Numbered from the stretch's first letter, positions 1 to 8,436 are shown. The stretch: DNA of 22,194 nt from JAJTFW01 sp031411335 (GCA_031411335.1 JANOAX010000043.1:1-22194), one strand, 5' to 3'. The notes: generated by a model from the sequence alone, not told the origin. Numbers and translations: made by a program.

Positions 1-227
1 CCAATTGCTATTACGTTAACCGCTTGTGTGCTAGGAGGATTAAAACCTTTACGTAAACCAGCAACAGCAGGTGTAGTAGAAGGTGTAGTTTTAGTTTCGC
101 CATTTACAACATGACCCTTTTGTTGAAGAGTTAGTCCTTTGACAGTTTTACCCGGATTAGGGGCTTGAGCCATTGCAGCCATACTGAAAGTAAGGGCAAG
201 ACCACAGATTAGTAATTTTTTCATCAT
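1..227 (-). CDS. Secreted protein of unknown function, C-terminus cut by window edge
   Basis: A reading frame on the minus strand starts at a double ATG (227 or 224) and runs open to the left edge, so only about 75 N-terminal residues are visible. It begins MMKKLLICGLALTFSMAAMA, a typical signal peptide: a lysine pair, a hydrophobic core and an AMA-Q cleavage site. The protein is therefore probably exported. The mature part seen so far is low in complexity and rich in Thr, Pro, Gly and Lys (for example TKTTPSTTPAV), with no recognisable domain. It may be the linker of a larger surface or periplasmic protein. It is not in the six-frame list because it is partial. Upstream is about 220 bases of AT-rich sequence before the next gene, which probably holds its promoter. 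A TAACTTTA element lies near 285-292 on the minus strand, but I see no convincing partner box. Function unknown. Confidence 0.7.
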   Translation of the reverse strand, partial: MMKKLLICGLALTFSMAAMAQAPNPGKTVKGLTLQQKGHVVNGETKTTPSTTPAVAGLRKGFNPPSTQAVNVIAI

Positions 228-450
228 TTAATTTAGTTTATAGGTTTAACAGTTAAATTTTGTGTTTTGTAAAGTTACGTACTTTGATTCCTTAAAGAAT
301 ATAAAAGTTATAAACTTTACGTAGTAAGTACAAAAGTAATAGATTTTACATTAAAAAAATTTAAACATTGCTTTTTCTTCATCTTTTATATTTGCAAGTT
401 TTAATTTATATTGTGGAAAGTATTGATTTTTAGAAATTTGCATTCTGCTG

Positions 451-1749
451 CTAACAATTATTGGTTAAAAAATAAACTAAGAATAATACAAGTGAATAAA
501 CTAGCCATCTATTTACTTCTACATATTCAGTTAAGTTTACTTTAAAATTCCTTTTTACATATAAAATGAGAAATAATTTTTCTGCATAAAATGCGATAAG
601 TGTTCCGATTGCTATACCTATAATGCCGTACTCCATCATTAAAAAATAGCTGCATGTAAAGTTGATGATTAATTCAAAAATAGCTAGTTGCAAGATCACT
701 TTTGTTTTTCCAGCAGCCAACACTAACGTTTGAGGAAATAGCACTCTGCTAACTAGAAGTAGTAAATAGGTATTGAAGATGGGTGCACTTGCAATGAATT
801 CTGCTCTGAAAATAAGGGGATAGATCCAAGAACTTAAATAAACGAGTAGAATCGTAATTGGGAAAAGCAAATTCATCAATTTCAAAGATTCATTCTTTAA
901 GTTTGATAATTCAGGAATTAAATTACTTTGATTTAATCGCGGAATAAAAGACGAACTCAACGAACTAGAAAGTAAAACCGCTAAGGGCAATTCACGCGCA
1001 CCGTATCTGAAAATAGCAAACTGATCACTCCCAAAATGTGAACTCACCAGCAATCCATCAATATATTCGGCAGATCCCGCCAACCCAAAACTAAAAATAA
1101 GTGGTGTTGAAAAAGTCAATAAATCTACTATTACTTTCTTCTTGATTTGGAAAACGTTTTCCCTATAAATCAAGACACCTAAATAAATATTTTTTACAAG
1201 TGATAAAAGGATAAGCCCGTAAAAAATAAACTCTAATTCCCAGCCTATCCAAACAGGAAAAATAACCGCTCCTACATATGCAATTGTATGAAGCGCGCCA
1301 TATTCCAATAATCCCTTGGTGTTTTCTTTGAGCAAGAAGATGTGCTCAATGAGAAAAGTTGGATTATTAAAAAAAATATAAATCAAAATCAAGCCATAAA
1401 TTTTAGGAGTAGTGCTTGGAAGAAATTGTTGAACTGTTTGACTAAACAACAACATGAAAATTATTAATAAAATACTCATGAGTCCTAAAAGCAAAGCTGT
1501 ATTAAAGAAGTAAACATTTTTGTTCACTTCTTCTTTCTTATATTGACTTAACAAGCCATTCAATATTCCATTTACCCAGAAAAAACTAACAGCACCACTT
1601 ATGAAAATCAATCCTTCGTAAATGCCAATTTCTTGAATCGAAATATAGCTTTTAGAAAGCAAGATCCCTGCTAGGAGTAATGCCGAGAAACGAAACAATT
1701 GGAAAATTTGAAATCCACGAGTGATCGAAATGTTGGCTATTTTATTCAT
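451..1749 (-). CDS. Polysaccharide/lipid-linked oligosaccharide flippase (Wzx/MATE-like, MOP superfamily)
   Basis: A strongly hydrophobic protein of about 432 residues with roughly a dozen predicted membrane segments separated by short Lys/Arg loops. The usual size, an N-terminal amphipathic start followed by paired helices, and a central stretch with AEYIDGLLVSSHFGSDQFA then YGARELPLAV resemble the polysaccharide biosynthesis/Wzx branch of the MOP exporter superfamily. Such proteins flip lipid-linked glycans across the inner membrane. I prefer the ATG at 1749 (MNKIANISITRG). A GTG at 1761 in the same frame would overlap the stop codon of the upstream ATPase gene and add four residues. Either way the gene follows the copper ATPase with essentially no gap, so the two are probably co-transcribed, although no functional link is obvious. 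No glycosyltransferases lie nearby, so the substrate cannot be inferred. No terminator hairpin is visible after its stop. Confidence 0.7.
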   Translation of the reverse strand: MNKIANISITRGFQIFQLFRFSALLLAGILLSKSYISIQEIGIYEGLIFISGAVSFFWVNGILNGLLSQYKKEEVNKNVYFFNTALLLGLMSILLIIFMLLFSQTVQQFLPSTTPKIYGLILIYIFFNNPTFLIEHIFLLKENTKGLLEYGALHTIAYVGAVIFPVWIGWELEFIFYGLILLSLVKNIYLGVLIYRENVFQIKKKVIVDLLTFSTPLIFSFGLAGSAEYIDGLLVSSHFGSDQFAIFRYGARELPLAVLLSSSLSSSFIPRLNQSNLIPELSNLKNESLKLMNLLFPITILLVYLSSWIYPLIFRAEFIASAPIFNTYLLLLVSRVLFPQTLVLAAGKTKVILQLAIFELIINFTCSYFLMMEYGIIGIAIGTLIAFYAEKLFLILYVKRNFKVNLTEYVEVNRWLVYSLVLFLVYFLTNNC

Positions 1750-1757
1750 TCGCAAAA

Positions 1758-3905
1758 TCACTTTAGTTCTGGAAGCTTTTTAAAATGAATACGCAACGAA
1801 TTTCCAATGACAATCACATCCGAAAAGGCCATCGATAAGGAAGCTAACATTGGATTTAGGAATCCAAACGCCGCTAAGGGTATAGCCACCACGTTATAAG
1901 CCAAGGCCCAAAATAAATTTTGCTTAATCGTTTTTAATGTCTCTTTTGAAATGGTATAGGCAACCGCCAATCCATCTAATTCATTTTTGCTTAATAAGAT
2001 GATATCTGCAGTTTGAATAGCAATTTGCGTCCCTGAGTTCACCGCAATTCCCACTGCTGCAATCGCTAAGGCTGGTGCGTCGTTTATTCCATCTCCTACC
2101 ATAGCCGTTTTGCCTAAATTCTGAAATTTCTCAATTACATCCACTTTCATCTGAGGAAGTTGAGAAGAATAAATCTCATCAATGCCTAAATAATTCCCAA
2201 TCGATTCACACACTTCAATTCGATCTCCACTCAATAGAATTGTTTTAATTCCTTGGTCTTTAAAATAGGAAACCATCGACTGTGCATCTTCTCGAACTGG
2301 ATCTTCAAAATCAATGGTCGCCACCACTTGATTATTGATAGCGAAGTAAACTTGATGGCCATGATGGTTTGAAACTGCTTCAACAAATTTTTGAGAACCA
2401 ATTTTGTATTGGTTTCCTTCCTTGTCTTGAGCACTGACGCCATGGCCTGCTACTTCATTTATTTCGATGAAATGTATTGGTAAGTATTTCGAATCTGCAA
2501 ATTTTTCAGCCAATACTTTTGCAAAGGGATGATTAGAATATTTCTCTAGTATGCTAATCAAAAAATTTACTTTTTCAATGTCTTTGTCAATGTACTTTAT
2601 ATCTTTTACTGAGACTTTTCCTTGTGTCAATGTTCCCGTCTTATCAAAAACGATGAATTTTATTCCACTTAATTTTTCTAAAGTATCGCCTCCTTTTACC
2701 AGTACACCTTTACGAGCCGATCGACCAATTCCAACCGCTACAGCTGTAGGTGTAGCTAATCCCATAGCACAGGGGCAAGAAATAACTAAAACTGCAATAC
2801 TTCTTAACAAGGATTCGGAAAGGAGCAAATTGAAATAAAAGTGCGAAAGTAGAAAGGTGAAAATGGAAATCAATATTACGATGGGAACAAACCAAGAGCT
2901 AACTAGATCTCCGAGTCGCTGAATTTCAGGTTTTCGGAGAGCAGAAGTTTTTACAACCTCTATCATTTTACTTAATACAGTATGGCTTCCTGATTCTTGT
3001 ACAATCACTTTAATGAATCCATTCAAAACGATAGTACCACTTAACACTTGATCATTTATTGTTTTTTGAACTGGTAAACTTTCTCCTGTCATCATGGATT
3101 CATCAATGTCCACTTTCCCTTCATAGATGAGACCATCAGCAGGAATTTTATCTCCTGTATTGACCAGTATTAAATCATTCACTTTAAGCTGATGGGCTAA
3201 TAACTCTACAATGGATTCCTTTTCTGTTAAGGCGTTTTCAATTTTTTTAGCTTGAAGAGGCTGAATTTTGGTGAGATGTGTTAATGCCGATTGTGTCTTT
3301 TTTAAACTTCTTTTTTCAATTATATTTCCCAACAATACAAGCGTTATTATCGTTGCCGCTGTTTCGAAAAACAAATAATTTGAAATTTCATTTGTACCAT
3401 AATATAAATACCATGCGATTAATGAATATATGAAGGCAGAAAAAGAACCAAGTGTAATTAAAACATCCATGTTCATATGCCCTGATTTTATTGATCCCCA
3501 TGCACTTTTTCCAAAATGATTTAATCCGATAATCATCACGGGCAGGGCAAGGATAAACTGAAACGCAGGTTGATGCAATAAATGAAAGGTGAGAAACATA
3601 TGCGCTAATAAGGGAAATGTGAAAAGGGCTGAAATAAAGAATCTGACTTCGGTTGAATCCCACTTTCTTTTTTTCGAACTCGATTCTTCCAACTCCTTAT
3701 ATAATGAAGCTTTATAACCTAAACTGTTAATATCAGAAAGTAATTGATCCAACTGAATTCCTTCAACCATCTCAAACTCAACTTCTCCACTATTGTAATT
3801 GATCAAAACATCTTTCAAACCTTTTGACTCCAACTTCCTACTAATGTTTTGCGCACAACTGGCACATGTCATTCCGGAAACTGTGAGTTGTATTTTTTCA
3901 GACAT
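1758..3905 (-). CDS. copA: Copper-translocating P1B-type ATPase (CopA-like)
   Basis: A 715-residue heavy-metal P-type ATPase of the inner membrane. It uses ATP to export monovalent copper from the cytoplasm (family knowledge). Domains seen in order: an N-terminal HMA domain with GMTCASC (C14, C17); four membrane helices; the actuator loop with TGES at 273-276; the metal-binding CPC in helix six (377-379, within SCPCAMGLATPTA); the phosphorylation site DKTGT at D421; the HP motif at 459-460; the hinge GDGINDAP at 604-611; and YN at 670-671 in helix seven. The CPC, YN and MxxS signature is that of the Cu(I) subgroup. In helix eight the usual MxxSS reads MAFSD, so the second serine is Asp. There is a single HMA domain. 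The ATG at 3905 gives a complete domain. A TAACTTTA box lies only four bases upstream of the ATG. The flippase gene follows directly. Confidence 0.93.
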   Translation of the reverse strand: MSEKIQLTVSGMTCASCAQNISRKLESKGLKDVLINYNSGEVEFEMVEGIQLDQLLSDINSLGYKASLYKELEESSSKKRKWDSTEVRFFISALFTFPLLAHMFLTFHLLHQPAFQFILALPVMIIGLNHFGKSAWGSIKSGHMNMDVLITLGSFSAFIYSLIAWYLYYGTNEISNYLFFETAATIITLVLLGNIIEKRSLKKTQSALTHLTKIQPLQAKKIENALTEKESIVELLAHQLKVNDLILVNTGDKIPADGLIYEGKVDIDESMMTGESLPVQKTINDQVLSGTIVLNGFIKVIVQESGSHTVLSKMIEVVKTSALRKPEIQRLGDLVSSWFVPIVILISIFTFLLSHFYFNLLLSESLLRSIAVLVISCPCAMGLATPTAVAVGIGRSARKGVLVKGGDTLEKLSGIKFIVFDKTGTLTQGKVSVKDIKYIDKDIEKVNFLISILEKYSNHPFAKVLAEKFADSKYLPIHFIEINEVAGHGVSAQDKEGNQYKIGSQKFVEAVSNHHGHQVYFAINNQVVATIDFEDPVREDAQSMVSYFKDQGIKTILLSGDRIEVCESIGNYLGIDEIYSSQLPQMKVDVIEKFQNLGKTAMVGDGINDAPALAIAAVGIAVNSGTQIAIQTADIILLSKNELDGLAVAYTISKETLKTIKQNLFWALAYNVVAIPLAAFGFLNPMLASLSMAFSDVIVIGNSLRIHFKKLPELK

Positions 3906-3909
3906 GGGG

Positions 3910-3917
3910 TAAAGTTA
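3910..3917 (-). promoter_or_regulatory. Possible -7 box (TAACTTTA) four bases before the copA start
   Basis: Reading on the minus strand, TAACTTTA followed by CCCC and then ATG. It differs from the Bacteroidota -7 consensus TAnnTTTG in the last base. No well-spaced TTTG box is present; the nearest is a GTTG 15 bases upstream. If functional, the transcript would start at or next to the start codon. Treat as a weak candidate. Confidence 0.3.
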
Positions 3918-3954
3918 ACGAGCAAAATTGAACAACGAATAAATTTACAATTCA

Positions 3955-3986
3955 TTTTGCATGAATGTACTTGTTGACTACATTTG
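3955..3986 (+). promoter_or_regulatory. Bacteroidota-type promoter of tRNA-His
   Basis: TTTTG at 3955-3959 and TACATTTG at 3979-3986 are separated by 19 bases. This is a full match to the -33/-7 consensus (TTTG, N19, TAnnTTTG) used by the Bacteroidota primary sigma factor. The predicted start is near 3990, leaving a leader of about ten bases before the tRNA. Confidence 0.8.
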
Positions 3987-4000
3987 CAGCCTTCAAAACG

Positions 4001-4074
4001 GTGGATGTAGCTCAGTCGGTTAGAGCGCTAGTTTGTGGATCTAGAGGTCGAGGGTTCGATCCCCTCCATTCACC
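4001..4074 (+). tRNA. tRNA-His (anticodon GTG)
   Basis: The sequence folds as a complete cloverleaf. The acceptor stem pairs GTGGATG (4001-4007) with CATTCAC (4067-4073), with one G-T pair. The D-arm is GCTC/GAGC. The anticodon arm is CTAGT-TTGTGGA-TCTAG, placing GTG at the anticodon and leaving one T-T mismatch at the base of the loop. The T-arm is GAGGG-TTCGATC-CCCTC. The histidine identity is confirmed by the family hallmark of an extra G at -1 (position 4000) opposite discriminator C73 (4074). The 3' CCA is not encoded (CCG follows), so it must be added by nucleotidyltransferase. The gene stands alone with its own promoter and terminator. Confidence 0.96.
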
Positions 4075-4079
4075 CGATT

Positions 4080-4110
4080 CCGGAGTCAATTCTTTGGCTC
4101 CGGTTTTTTT
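4080..4110 (+). terminator. Rho-independent terminator of tRNA-His
   Basis: A ten-base stem CCGGAGTCAA / TTGGCTCCGG (one G-T pair) closes a TTCT loop and is followed by seven T. It starts five bases after the tRNA. Confidence 0.9.
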
Positions 4111-4219
4111 ATATCTCCTTGTTTTTGAATCTTATATTAAGAAGGAACGATCTTTAAGCGAATTTTCTTTAAATCTGTCGATTTTGTTCAGAAAATACAA
4201 TTACATTTAGCAAAATAGA

Positions 4220-4250
4220 TTTCTTATTCCATTGCATAGAATTATCTTTG
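4220..4250 (+). promoter_or_regulatory. Probable promoter of the GAPDH gene
   Basis: TATCTTTG at 4243-4250 matches the TAnnTTTG -7 box exactly. The sequence 19 bases upstream is TTTC (4220-4223), a three-of-four match to the -33 box. Predicted start is near 4254, giving a leader of about 20 bases rich in A and without a Shine-Dalgarno motif. Confidence 0.6.
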
Positions 4251-4273
4251 CAATCTTCTAATAAAAATAAATA

Positions 4274-5749
4274 ATGGGAACTACAACGGCACAAACAATT
4301 GGTCAAGAGAACTACGAAAAGCAATTATGTGATTGGATAGAGCTTGAAAAAGCAGCCATCGAACTAATTCATATCACAGGATCTTTATGGTTTAATAACT
4401 CTGTGGAGTTAATTATTTTTAGAAATCAATTAGTAGATCGGAGTGCTAGTCAGATTTTAAATTTGCACCAATATGCAATTGATATCGTTAAGAAACCGAT
4501 TTCAGTGATTGATACTTTAGGGTTGGCTCGTGCCATCAACGAAATGGATTTAGCTCCTTCTCGCATTGATATTGGAAAACTGGCTGCAGAATGGCTTGCA
4601 GAAAAGAACGATTTCAAAAATGATACAAAAGCTTTTTTAACAAGTAAGATAGGCTCTTTCGTAGGGAAAGATCGTCGTAAAATGATTCCTAGAGATGTGA
4701 TTCTTTATGGTTTTGGACGCATTGGCCGAATTTTAGCTCGTGAATTAGTGGGTCAAGCAGGAAAGGGCGAGCAGTTACGCCTTCGTGCTATTGTAGTTAG
4801 AAAGCGTTCTGATGATGATTTAAGCAAACGTGCCGAATTATTAAGAAACGATTCTGTACACGGACCATTCCCAGGTACAGTAATAGAAGATCTTGAGAAA
4901 AGTGCATTGATTGTAAATGGTCATACGATTTATGTGATTGACGCTAAAAATCCAGAAGATGTAGATTATTCAGCATTGGGAATTAATAATGCATTGTTGA
5001 TTGATAATACGGGTGTATCACGTGACCGTGAAGGATTAAGTAAGCATCTCAAAGCAAAAGGAGTTGATAAAGTATTATTGACCGCACCCGGTAAAGGTGA
5101 TATTCCAAATGTGGTTTATGGTGTAAATGAAAAGAATCATGCAGCTGACGAAAAAATATTTTCTGCTGCATCGTGTACAACGAATGCCATCGTTCCCATT
5201 TTATCAGTAATTGAAAATGCATTGGGAATTGAAAGAGGTCATATCGAAACGATTCACTCCTATACTAACGACCAAAATTTATTAGACAACTATCACCCAA
5301 AGTATCGACGTGGGCGTTCTGCAGCCATGAATATGGTAATCACTGAGACAGGCGCTGATAAAGCAGTTGCTAAAGTTTTACCTGTATTAGAAGGAAAGTT
5401 AACCGGCAATGCAGTGCGTGTACCAACCCCTGATGTTTCATTGGCTATCTTAAATCTTACTATGAAAAAGGGAGTAAGTAAAGATGAAGTTAATGATATT
5501 TTAAAGGATGGTGCATTGCGTGGTAATTTAATTGAGCAAATTCAATATTCAAATTCGAATGAATTAGTTTCGTCTGATTTGATTGGAAATCCATGCGCTT
5601 CCATTGTCGATTCTCCAGCTACTATTGTATCAAAAGATAAAAAAAGTATGGTACTTTATATTTGGTATGATAATGAATATGGATACAGTCGACAAGTAGT
5701 TCGTTTTGCAAAGTATTTAGCAGACGTTATTCGTTTTACTTATTATTAA
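4274..5749 (+). CDS. gap: Glyceraldehyde-3-phosphate dehydrogenase, long form
   Basis: A 491-residue protein whose residues from about 140 onward are a complete phosphorylating GAPDH, the glycolytic enzyme that oxidises glyceraldehyde 3-phosphate to 1,3-bisphosphoglycerate in the cytoplasm. Visible motifs are the nucleotide-binding GFGRIGR (146-152), the catalytic SAASCTTN with C301, the base H328 in IHSYTNDQN, RRGRSAAMN, the conserved RVPTPDVSL, and WYDNEYGYS near the C-terminus. The first 135 or so residues are an extra helical extension absent from the usual 330-residue enzyme. I recall such long GAPDHs from Bacteroidota and some proteobacteria. After the second strand of the Rossmann fold the sequence is VVRKRSD rather than the Asp-containing INDL-type loop, which hints at NADP(H) rather than strict NAD use (inference). 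The gene has its own promoter and terminator and is monocistronic. Confidence 0.93.
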   Translation: MGTTTAQTIGQENYEKQLCDWIELEKAAIELIHITGSLWFNNSVELIIFRNQLVDRSASQILNLHQYAIDIVKKPISVIDTLGLARAINEMDLAPSRIDIGKLAAEWLAEKNDFKNDTKAFLTSKIGSFVGKDRRKMIPRDVILYGFGRIGRILARELVGQAGKGEQLRLRAIVVRKRSDDDLSKRAELLRNDSVHGPFPGTVIEDLEKSALIVNGHTIYVIDAKNPEDVDYSALGINNALLIDNTGVSRDREGLSKHLKAKGVDKVLLTAPGKGDIPNVVYGVNEKNHAADEKIFSAASCTTNAIVPILSVIENALGIERGHIETIHSYTNDQNLLDNYHPKYRRGRSAAMNMVITETGADKAVAKVLPVLEGKLTGNAVRVPTPDVSLAILNLTMKKGVSKDEVNDILKDGALRGNLIEQIQYSNSNELVSSDLIGNPCASIVDSPATIVSKDKKSMVLYIWYDNEYGYSRQVVRFAKYLADVIRFTYY

Positions 5750-5770
5750 ATCAAATTGAAAAAATAATAA

Positions 5771-5803
5771 AGGCTGTCGATTTTCGGCAGCCTTTTTCTT
5801 TTT
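5771..5803 (+). terminator. Terminator of GAPDH, possibly bidirectional
   Basis: A ten-base stem AGGCTGTCGA / TCGGCAGCCT (one G-T pair) with a TTT loop is followed by a T-rich tract. An A-rich run precedes it, so it could also stop the converging sigma-factor transcript arriving from the right. Confidence 0.85.
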
Positions 5804-5827
5804 AGATAGGAGGAATGTGATCTTAGA

Positions 5828-6694
5828 TCAATCTCCTAAATATGATTTTAAAATATTATTCTTGCTTTTGTGACGCAGTCGACGCAATGCTTTTTCTTTT
5901 ATTTGACGAACTCTTTCTCTCGTAATTCCATATTTATCGCCAATTTCTTCTAATGTCAATCCATGTCCAATCCCGATTCCAAAAAATAGTTTTACCACTT
6001 CGCATTCTCGTTCACTCAAAACACTCAATGACCGCTCAATTTCTTTTCTTAGCGAATCATTGATGAGTTGTACATCAGCACGAGGAGATTCATTATTTTC
6101 AATGACATCTAATAAAGTATTATCTTCTCCTTGTATAAAAGGAGCATCCATCGAAACATGTCTGCCTGAAATTCGAAGTGCATCGGTGATTTTATCTAAT
6201 GGTAAATCTGTGAGCTTTGCGATCTCTTCATACGAAGGTTCTCTTTCGTATTCTTGCTCCAGCTTACTAAATGCTTTACTGATTCGACTCAATGAACCAA
6301 TTTGATTCAAAGGAAGTCGCACAATTCGACTTTGCTCTGCAATAGCTTGTAAAATACTTTGGCGAATCCACCAAACAGCGTAGGAAATAAATTTAAATCC
6401 TCGGGTTTCATCAAAACGTTTTGCCGATTTAATTAATCCGAGATTTCCTTCATTAATAAGATCTGGCAAACTCAACCCTTGGTTTTGATATTGCTTAGCC
6501 ACGGAAACTACAAAACGTAAATTTGCACGTGTTAATTTATCAAAAGCTTCTTCATCACCATCTCGAATAAGTCTTGCGAGTCGCACTTCTTCCTCCGCCG
6601 GGATCATTGGCTCTTTGCCAATATCTGAAAGATACTTCTCTAAAGAAGCACTCTCCCGGTTGGTAATCGATTTACTAATTTTAAGTTGACGCAT
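5828..6694 (-). CDS. RNA polymerase primary-type sigma factor (sigma-70 family), copy 1
   Basis: A 288-residue sigma-70 protein of the short primary type used by Bacteroidota, which lacks the large non-conserved and acidic N-terminal regions of E. coli RpoD. Region 1.2 covers residues 14-45. Region 2 is near-invariant (FVVSVAKQYQNQGL, LINEGNLGLIKSA, DETRGFKFISYAVWWIRQSI) at about 60-115. Region 3 spans about 130-205. Region 4.2 carries TLEEIGDKYGITRERVRQI at 247-265, with the helix-turn-helix that reads the -33 box. A second, closely related gene lies at 17730-18593. This copy differs in having IGIGHGLTLEE before region 4.2 where the other has LNDSPMTLEE. Which of the two is the vegetative factor cannot be settled from sequence alone. 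Copy 2 keeps the more canonical LNDSPMTLEEIG, so this one may be the divergent or condition-specific copy (inference). It converges with GAPDH. Confidence 0.93.
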   Translation of the reverse strand: MRQLKISKSITNRESASLEKYLSDIGKEPMIPAEEEVRLARLIRDGDEEAFDKLTRANLRFVVSVAKQYQNQGLSLPDLINEGNLGLIKSAKRFDETRGFKFISYAVWWIRQSILQAIAEQSRIVRLPLNQIGSLSRISKAFSKLEQEYEREPSYEEIAKLTDLPLDKITDALRISGRHVSMDAPFIQGEDNTLLDVIENNESPRADVQLINDSLRKEIERSLSVLSERECEVVKLFFGIGIGHGLTLEEIGDKYGITRERVRQIKEKALRRLRHKSKNNILKSYLGD

Positions 6695-6743
6695 TTTTAG
6701 TGATTTTTAAAAATCTAAAAACTGTCGTGGCTTTTGTGTTAAA

Positions 6744-6773
6744 CAAATATAAGTGAAAAAAATAACAAACAAC
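6744..6773 (-). promoter_or_regulatory. Probable promoter of sigma-factor copy 1
   Basis: On the minus strand TATATTTG (6751-6744) matches TAnnTTTG exactly, and GTTG (6773-6770) lies 18 bases upstream. Predicted leader is about 45 bases. Confidence 0.55.
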
Positions 6774-6785
6774 CAAATCAAAATT

Positions 6786-6814
6786 AAAAAAAAAGGACGC
6801 CGTTAAGCGTCCTT
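6786..6814 (-). terminator. Terminator of htrA
   Basis: On the minus strand an eight-base perfect stem AAGGACGC / GCGTCCTT with a six-base loop is followed by a run of T. It lies 22 bases after the protease stop codon. Confidence 0.9.
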
Positions 6815-6835
6815 CTAATTTTCATTGGCATCAAA

Positions 6836-8287
6836 TTACATGCCGAATCCGTAATAAGCTCTCATTCCATTGGGGTAAACCCCTTCGATGAGAACTCCTC
6901 CTTTTTTATTGTTTAAGTAATCAGTCAATTCTTCAACACTACCAACGGGCTTATTGTCGATGGAAACAATAATAAACCCTTCTTTTATTCCTGCATTCTT
7001 TAGTTTTCCGGTCGACAAATCTTTCACCTTAATCCCTTTAGAAATATTGAGTTTGTCTAAATCAGCGTCAGAAAGTGAAACTAAAGTAGCCCCTAACATT
7101 GAAATCGATTCGTTTTTTACAACCTTCGTATTTCCGTCCTTATTTCGGAGCGTTACGGCATATACTTTTTCATTTCCACTTCGCATTACAGTTACATCAA
7201 TTTTATCACCGGGACGATAGCGACCCACTTGTTCCTGCAATTCAGGAGATGATTTTATAGGACTTCCATTAATGGATGTAATTACATCGCCTTCTTTGAT
7301 TCCAGCAGATTCCGCTGCACCATCTTCAGTAATTCCATTTACATAAACACCGTGAAGCGATTTAATTTCTTTTTCCTTTGCAAACTCCGAATCCAAATCG
7401 CGAATACTTACTCCAATGAAACCTCTTTGTACGGTTCCATACTCCATCAAGTCGTTCACCACTTTTTTTACAATATTTACTGGGATGGCAAAGGAGTAAC
7501 CAGAATATGATCCTGTGTTTGATGCAATGGCCGCATTAATTCCAATTAATTCACCTCTGGTATTGACTAATGCCCCGCCTGAATTTCCAGGATTTACTGC
7601 AGCATCGGTTTGAATAAACGATTCAATAGGGAACTTTTGATTGGGTAGAATATGAATATTTCTTGCCTTTGCAGAAATGATTCCAGCCGTTACAGTAGAT
7701 GTTAAGTTAAATGGGTTTCCTACAGCCAATACCCATTCACCCACTTTTACCTGATCTGAATTTCCCCAAGCTGCAAAGGGTAAATTATTCGCTTCCACTT
7801 TTAAAAGAGCAAGGTCGGTAGAAGGATCCAGACCAATCACCTTTGCTTTGTAGGATTCTTTATTATCCAGTGTTACATTTACTTCATCCCCATTTTCAAC
7901 TACGTGGTTATTGGTTACGATGTACCCATCTTCCGAAATAATAACTCCCGATCCTGTACTTTGCTGCGCTGGCATTTCTCGCGGGTTCGGATTTCCCCAG
8001 AAAAAACTAAATGGGTCCACCATATGATTACCCATGCCGCTTTGTCGAGGATACGTTGTGGTGACATGAACCACCGTTGGAACTGATGCTTCTGCTGGCA
8101 AAATAAAGTCTATAGGCGCAGCATTTAGCCCTGAATAATTTACTTGATGAATCCCATTGTTGGTTTTCATTAATCCAATATGCCCATTCCGAGAATCATC
8201 GTCAAAGTGATTTACAATACCGGCACCTGCCATTCCTGCTGTAAGTGCAAGGGCTACAAATAGAATACTTTTGGTTTTCGAATTCAT
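6836..8287 (-). CDS. Periplasmic serine protease/chaperone, HtrA/DegP family (Do)
   Basis: A 483-residue HtrA protein that degrades or refolds damaged envelope proteins (family role). The first 25 residues (KSILFVALALTAGMAGAG) form a signal peptide or membrane anchor, so it acts in the periplasm. A trypsin-like domain follows with the full catalytic triad: H128 in TNNHVV, D158 in STDLALLKV, and S236 in VNPGNSGGALVN. Two PDZ domains follow, at about 288-385 (GFIGVSIRDL, GDVITSINGSPI) and 395-475 (GFIIVSIDNKPV). Length and domain order match full-size DegP/DegQ. A short Met/Pro/Phe-rich segment (about 85-107) sits where DegP has its LA loop. The gene is monocistronic between a very good promoter and a strong terminator, diverging from dapF. 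No envelope-stress sigma or anti-sigma gene is adjacent. Confidence 0.93.
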   Translation of the reverse strand: MNSKTKSILFVALALTAGMAGAGIVNHFDDDSRNGHIGLMKTNNGIHQVNYSGLNAAPIDFILPAEASVPTVVHVTTTYPRQSGMGNHMVDPFSFFWGNPNPREMPAQQSTGSGVIISEDGYIVTNNHVVENGDEVNVTLDNKESYKAKVIGLDPSTDLALLKVEANNLPFAAWGNSDQVKVGEWVLAVGNPFNLTSTVTAGIISAKARNIHILPNQKFPIESFIQTDAAVNPGNSGGALVNTRGELIGINAAIASNTGSYSGYSFAIPVNIVKKVVNDLMEYGTVQRGFIGVSIRDLDSEFAKEKEIKSLHGVYVNGITEDGAAESAGIKEGDVITSINGSPIKSSPELQEQVGRYRPGDKIDVTVMRSGNEKVYAVTLRNKDGNTKVVKNESISMLGATLVSLSDADLDKLNISKGIKVKDLSTGKLKNAGIKEGFIIVSIDNKPVGSVEELTDYLNNKKGGVLIEGVYPNGMRAYYGFGM

Positions 8288-8329
8288 AATTTTAGATATT
8301 AATTTGAAGACTTAATACGTTTGACGAGG

Positions 8330-8360
8330 CAAAAATATTTTCAAGAAAATGAATCTCAAA
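8330..8360 (-). promoter_or_regulatory. Promoter of htrA
   Basis: On the minus strand TTTG (8360-8357), exactly 19 bases, then TATTTTTG (8337-8330): a full match to the Bacteroidota primary consensus. Predicted leader is about 35-40 bases. The consensus form suggests transcription by a primary sigma rather than an ECF factor. Confidence 0.75.
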
Positions 8361-8428
8361 TGAATTTAACATTGATTTAACGCTTTAACGAACTGAATTT
8401 GAGGACCCGTTTGATTTGTAAAAATCAC

Positions 8429-8436
8429 TAACTTTA
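8429..8436 (+). promoter_or_regulatory. Possible -7 box (TAACTTTA) five bases before the dapF start
   Basis: TAACTTTA is followed by CAACG and the dapF ATG. It deviates from TAnnTTTG at the last base. The nearest TTTG (8410-8413) is 15 bases upstream, shorter than the usual 19. Together with htrA on the other strand, this is the only room for the operon promoter. Confidence 0.35.

Noticed and set aside
367..394. Plus-strand promoter (ATTG, 16 bases, TATATTTG) pointing into the 3' end of the flippase gene
   Set aside because: The -7 box is good but the -33 box is poor and too close. AT-rich DNA gives such matches by chance, and no RNA product is recognisable.
3965..4210. 81-residue plus-strand ORF
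   Set aside because: It runs through the tRNA-His gene and its terminator, so it is not a protein gene.
5828..6694. Sigma-factor copy 1 as a pseudogene
   Set aside because: All conserved regions are intact without frameshift or stop, and it has a plausible promoter.
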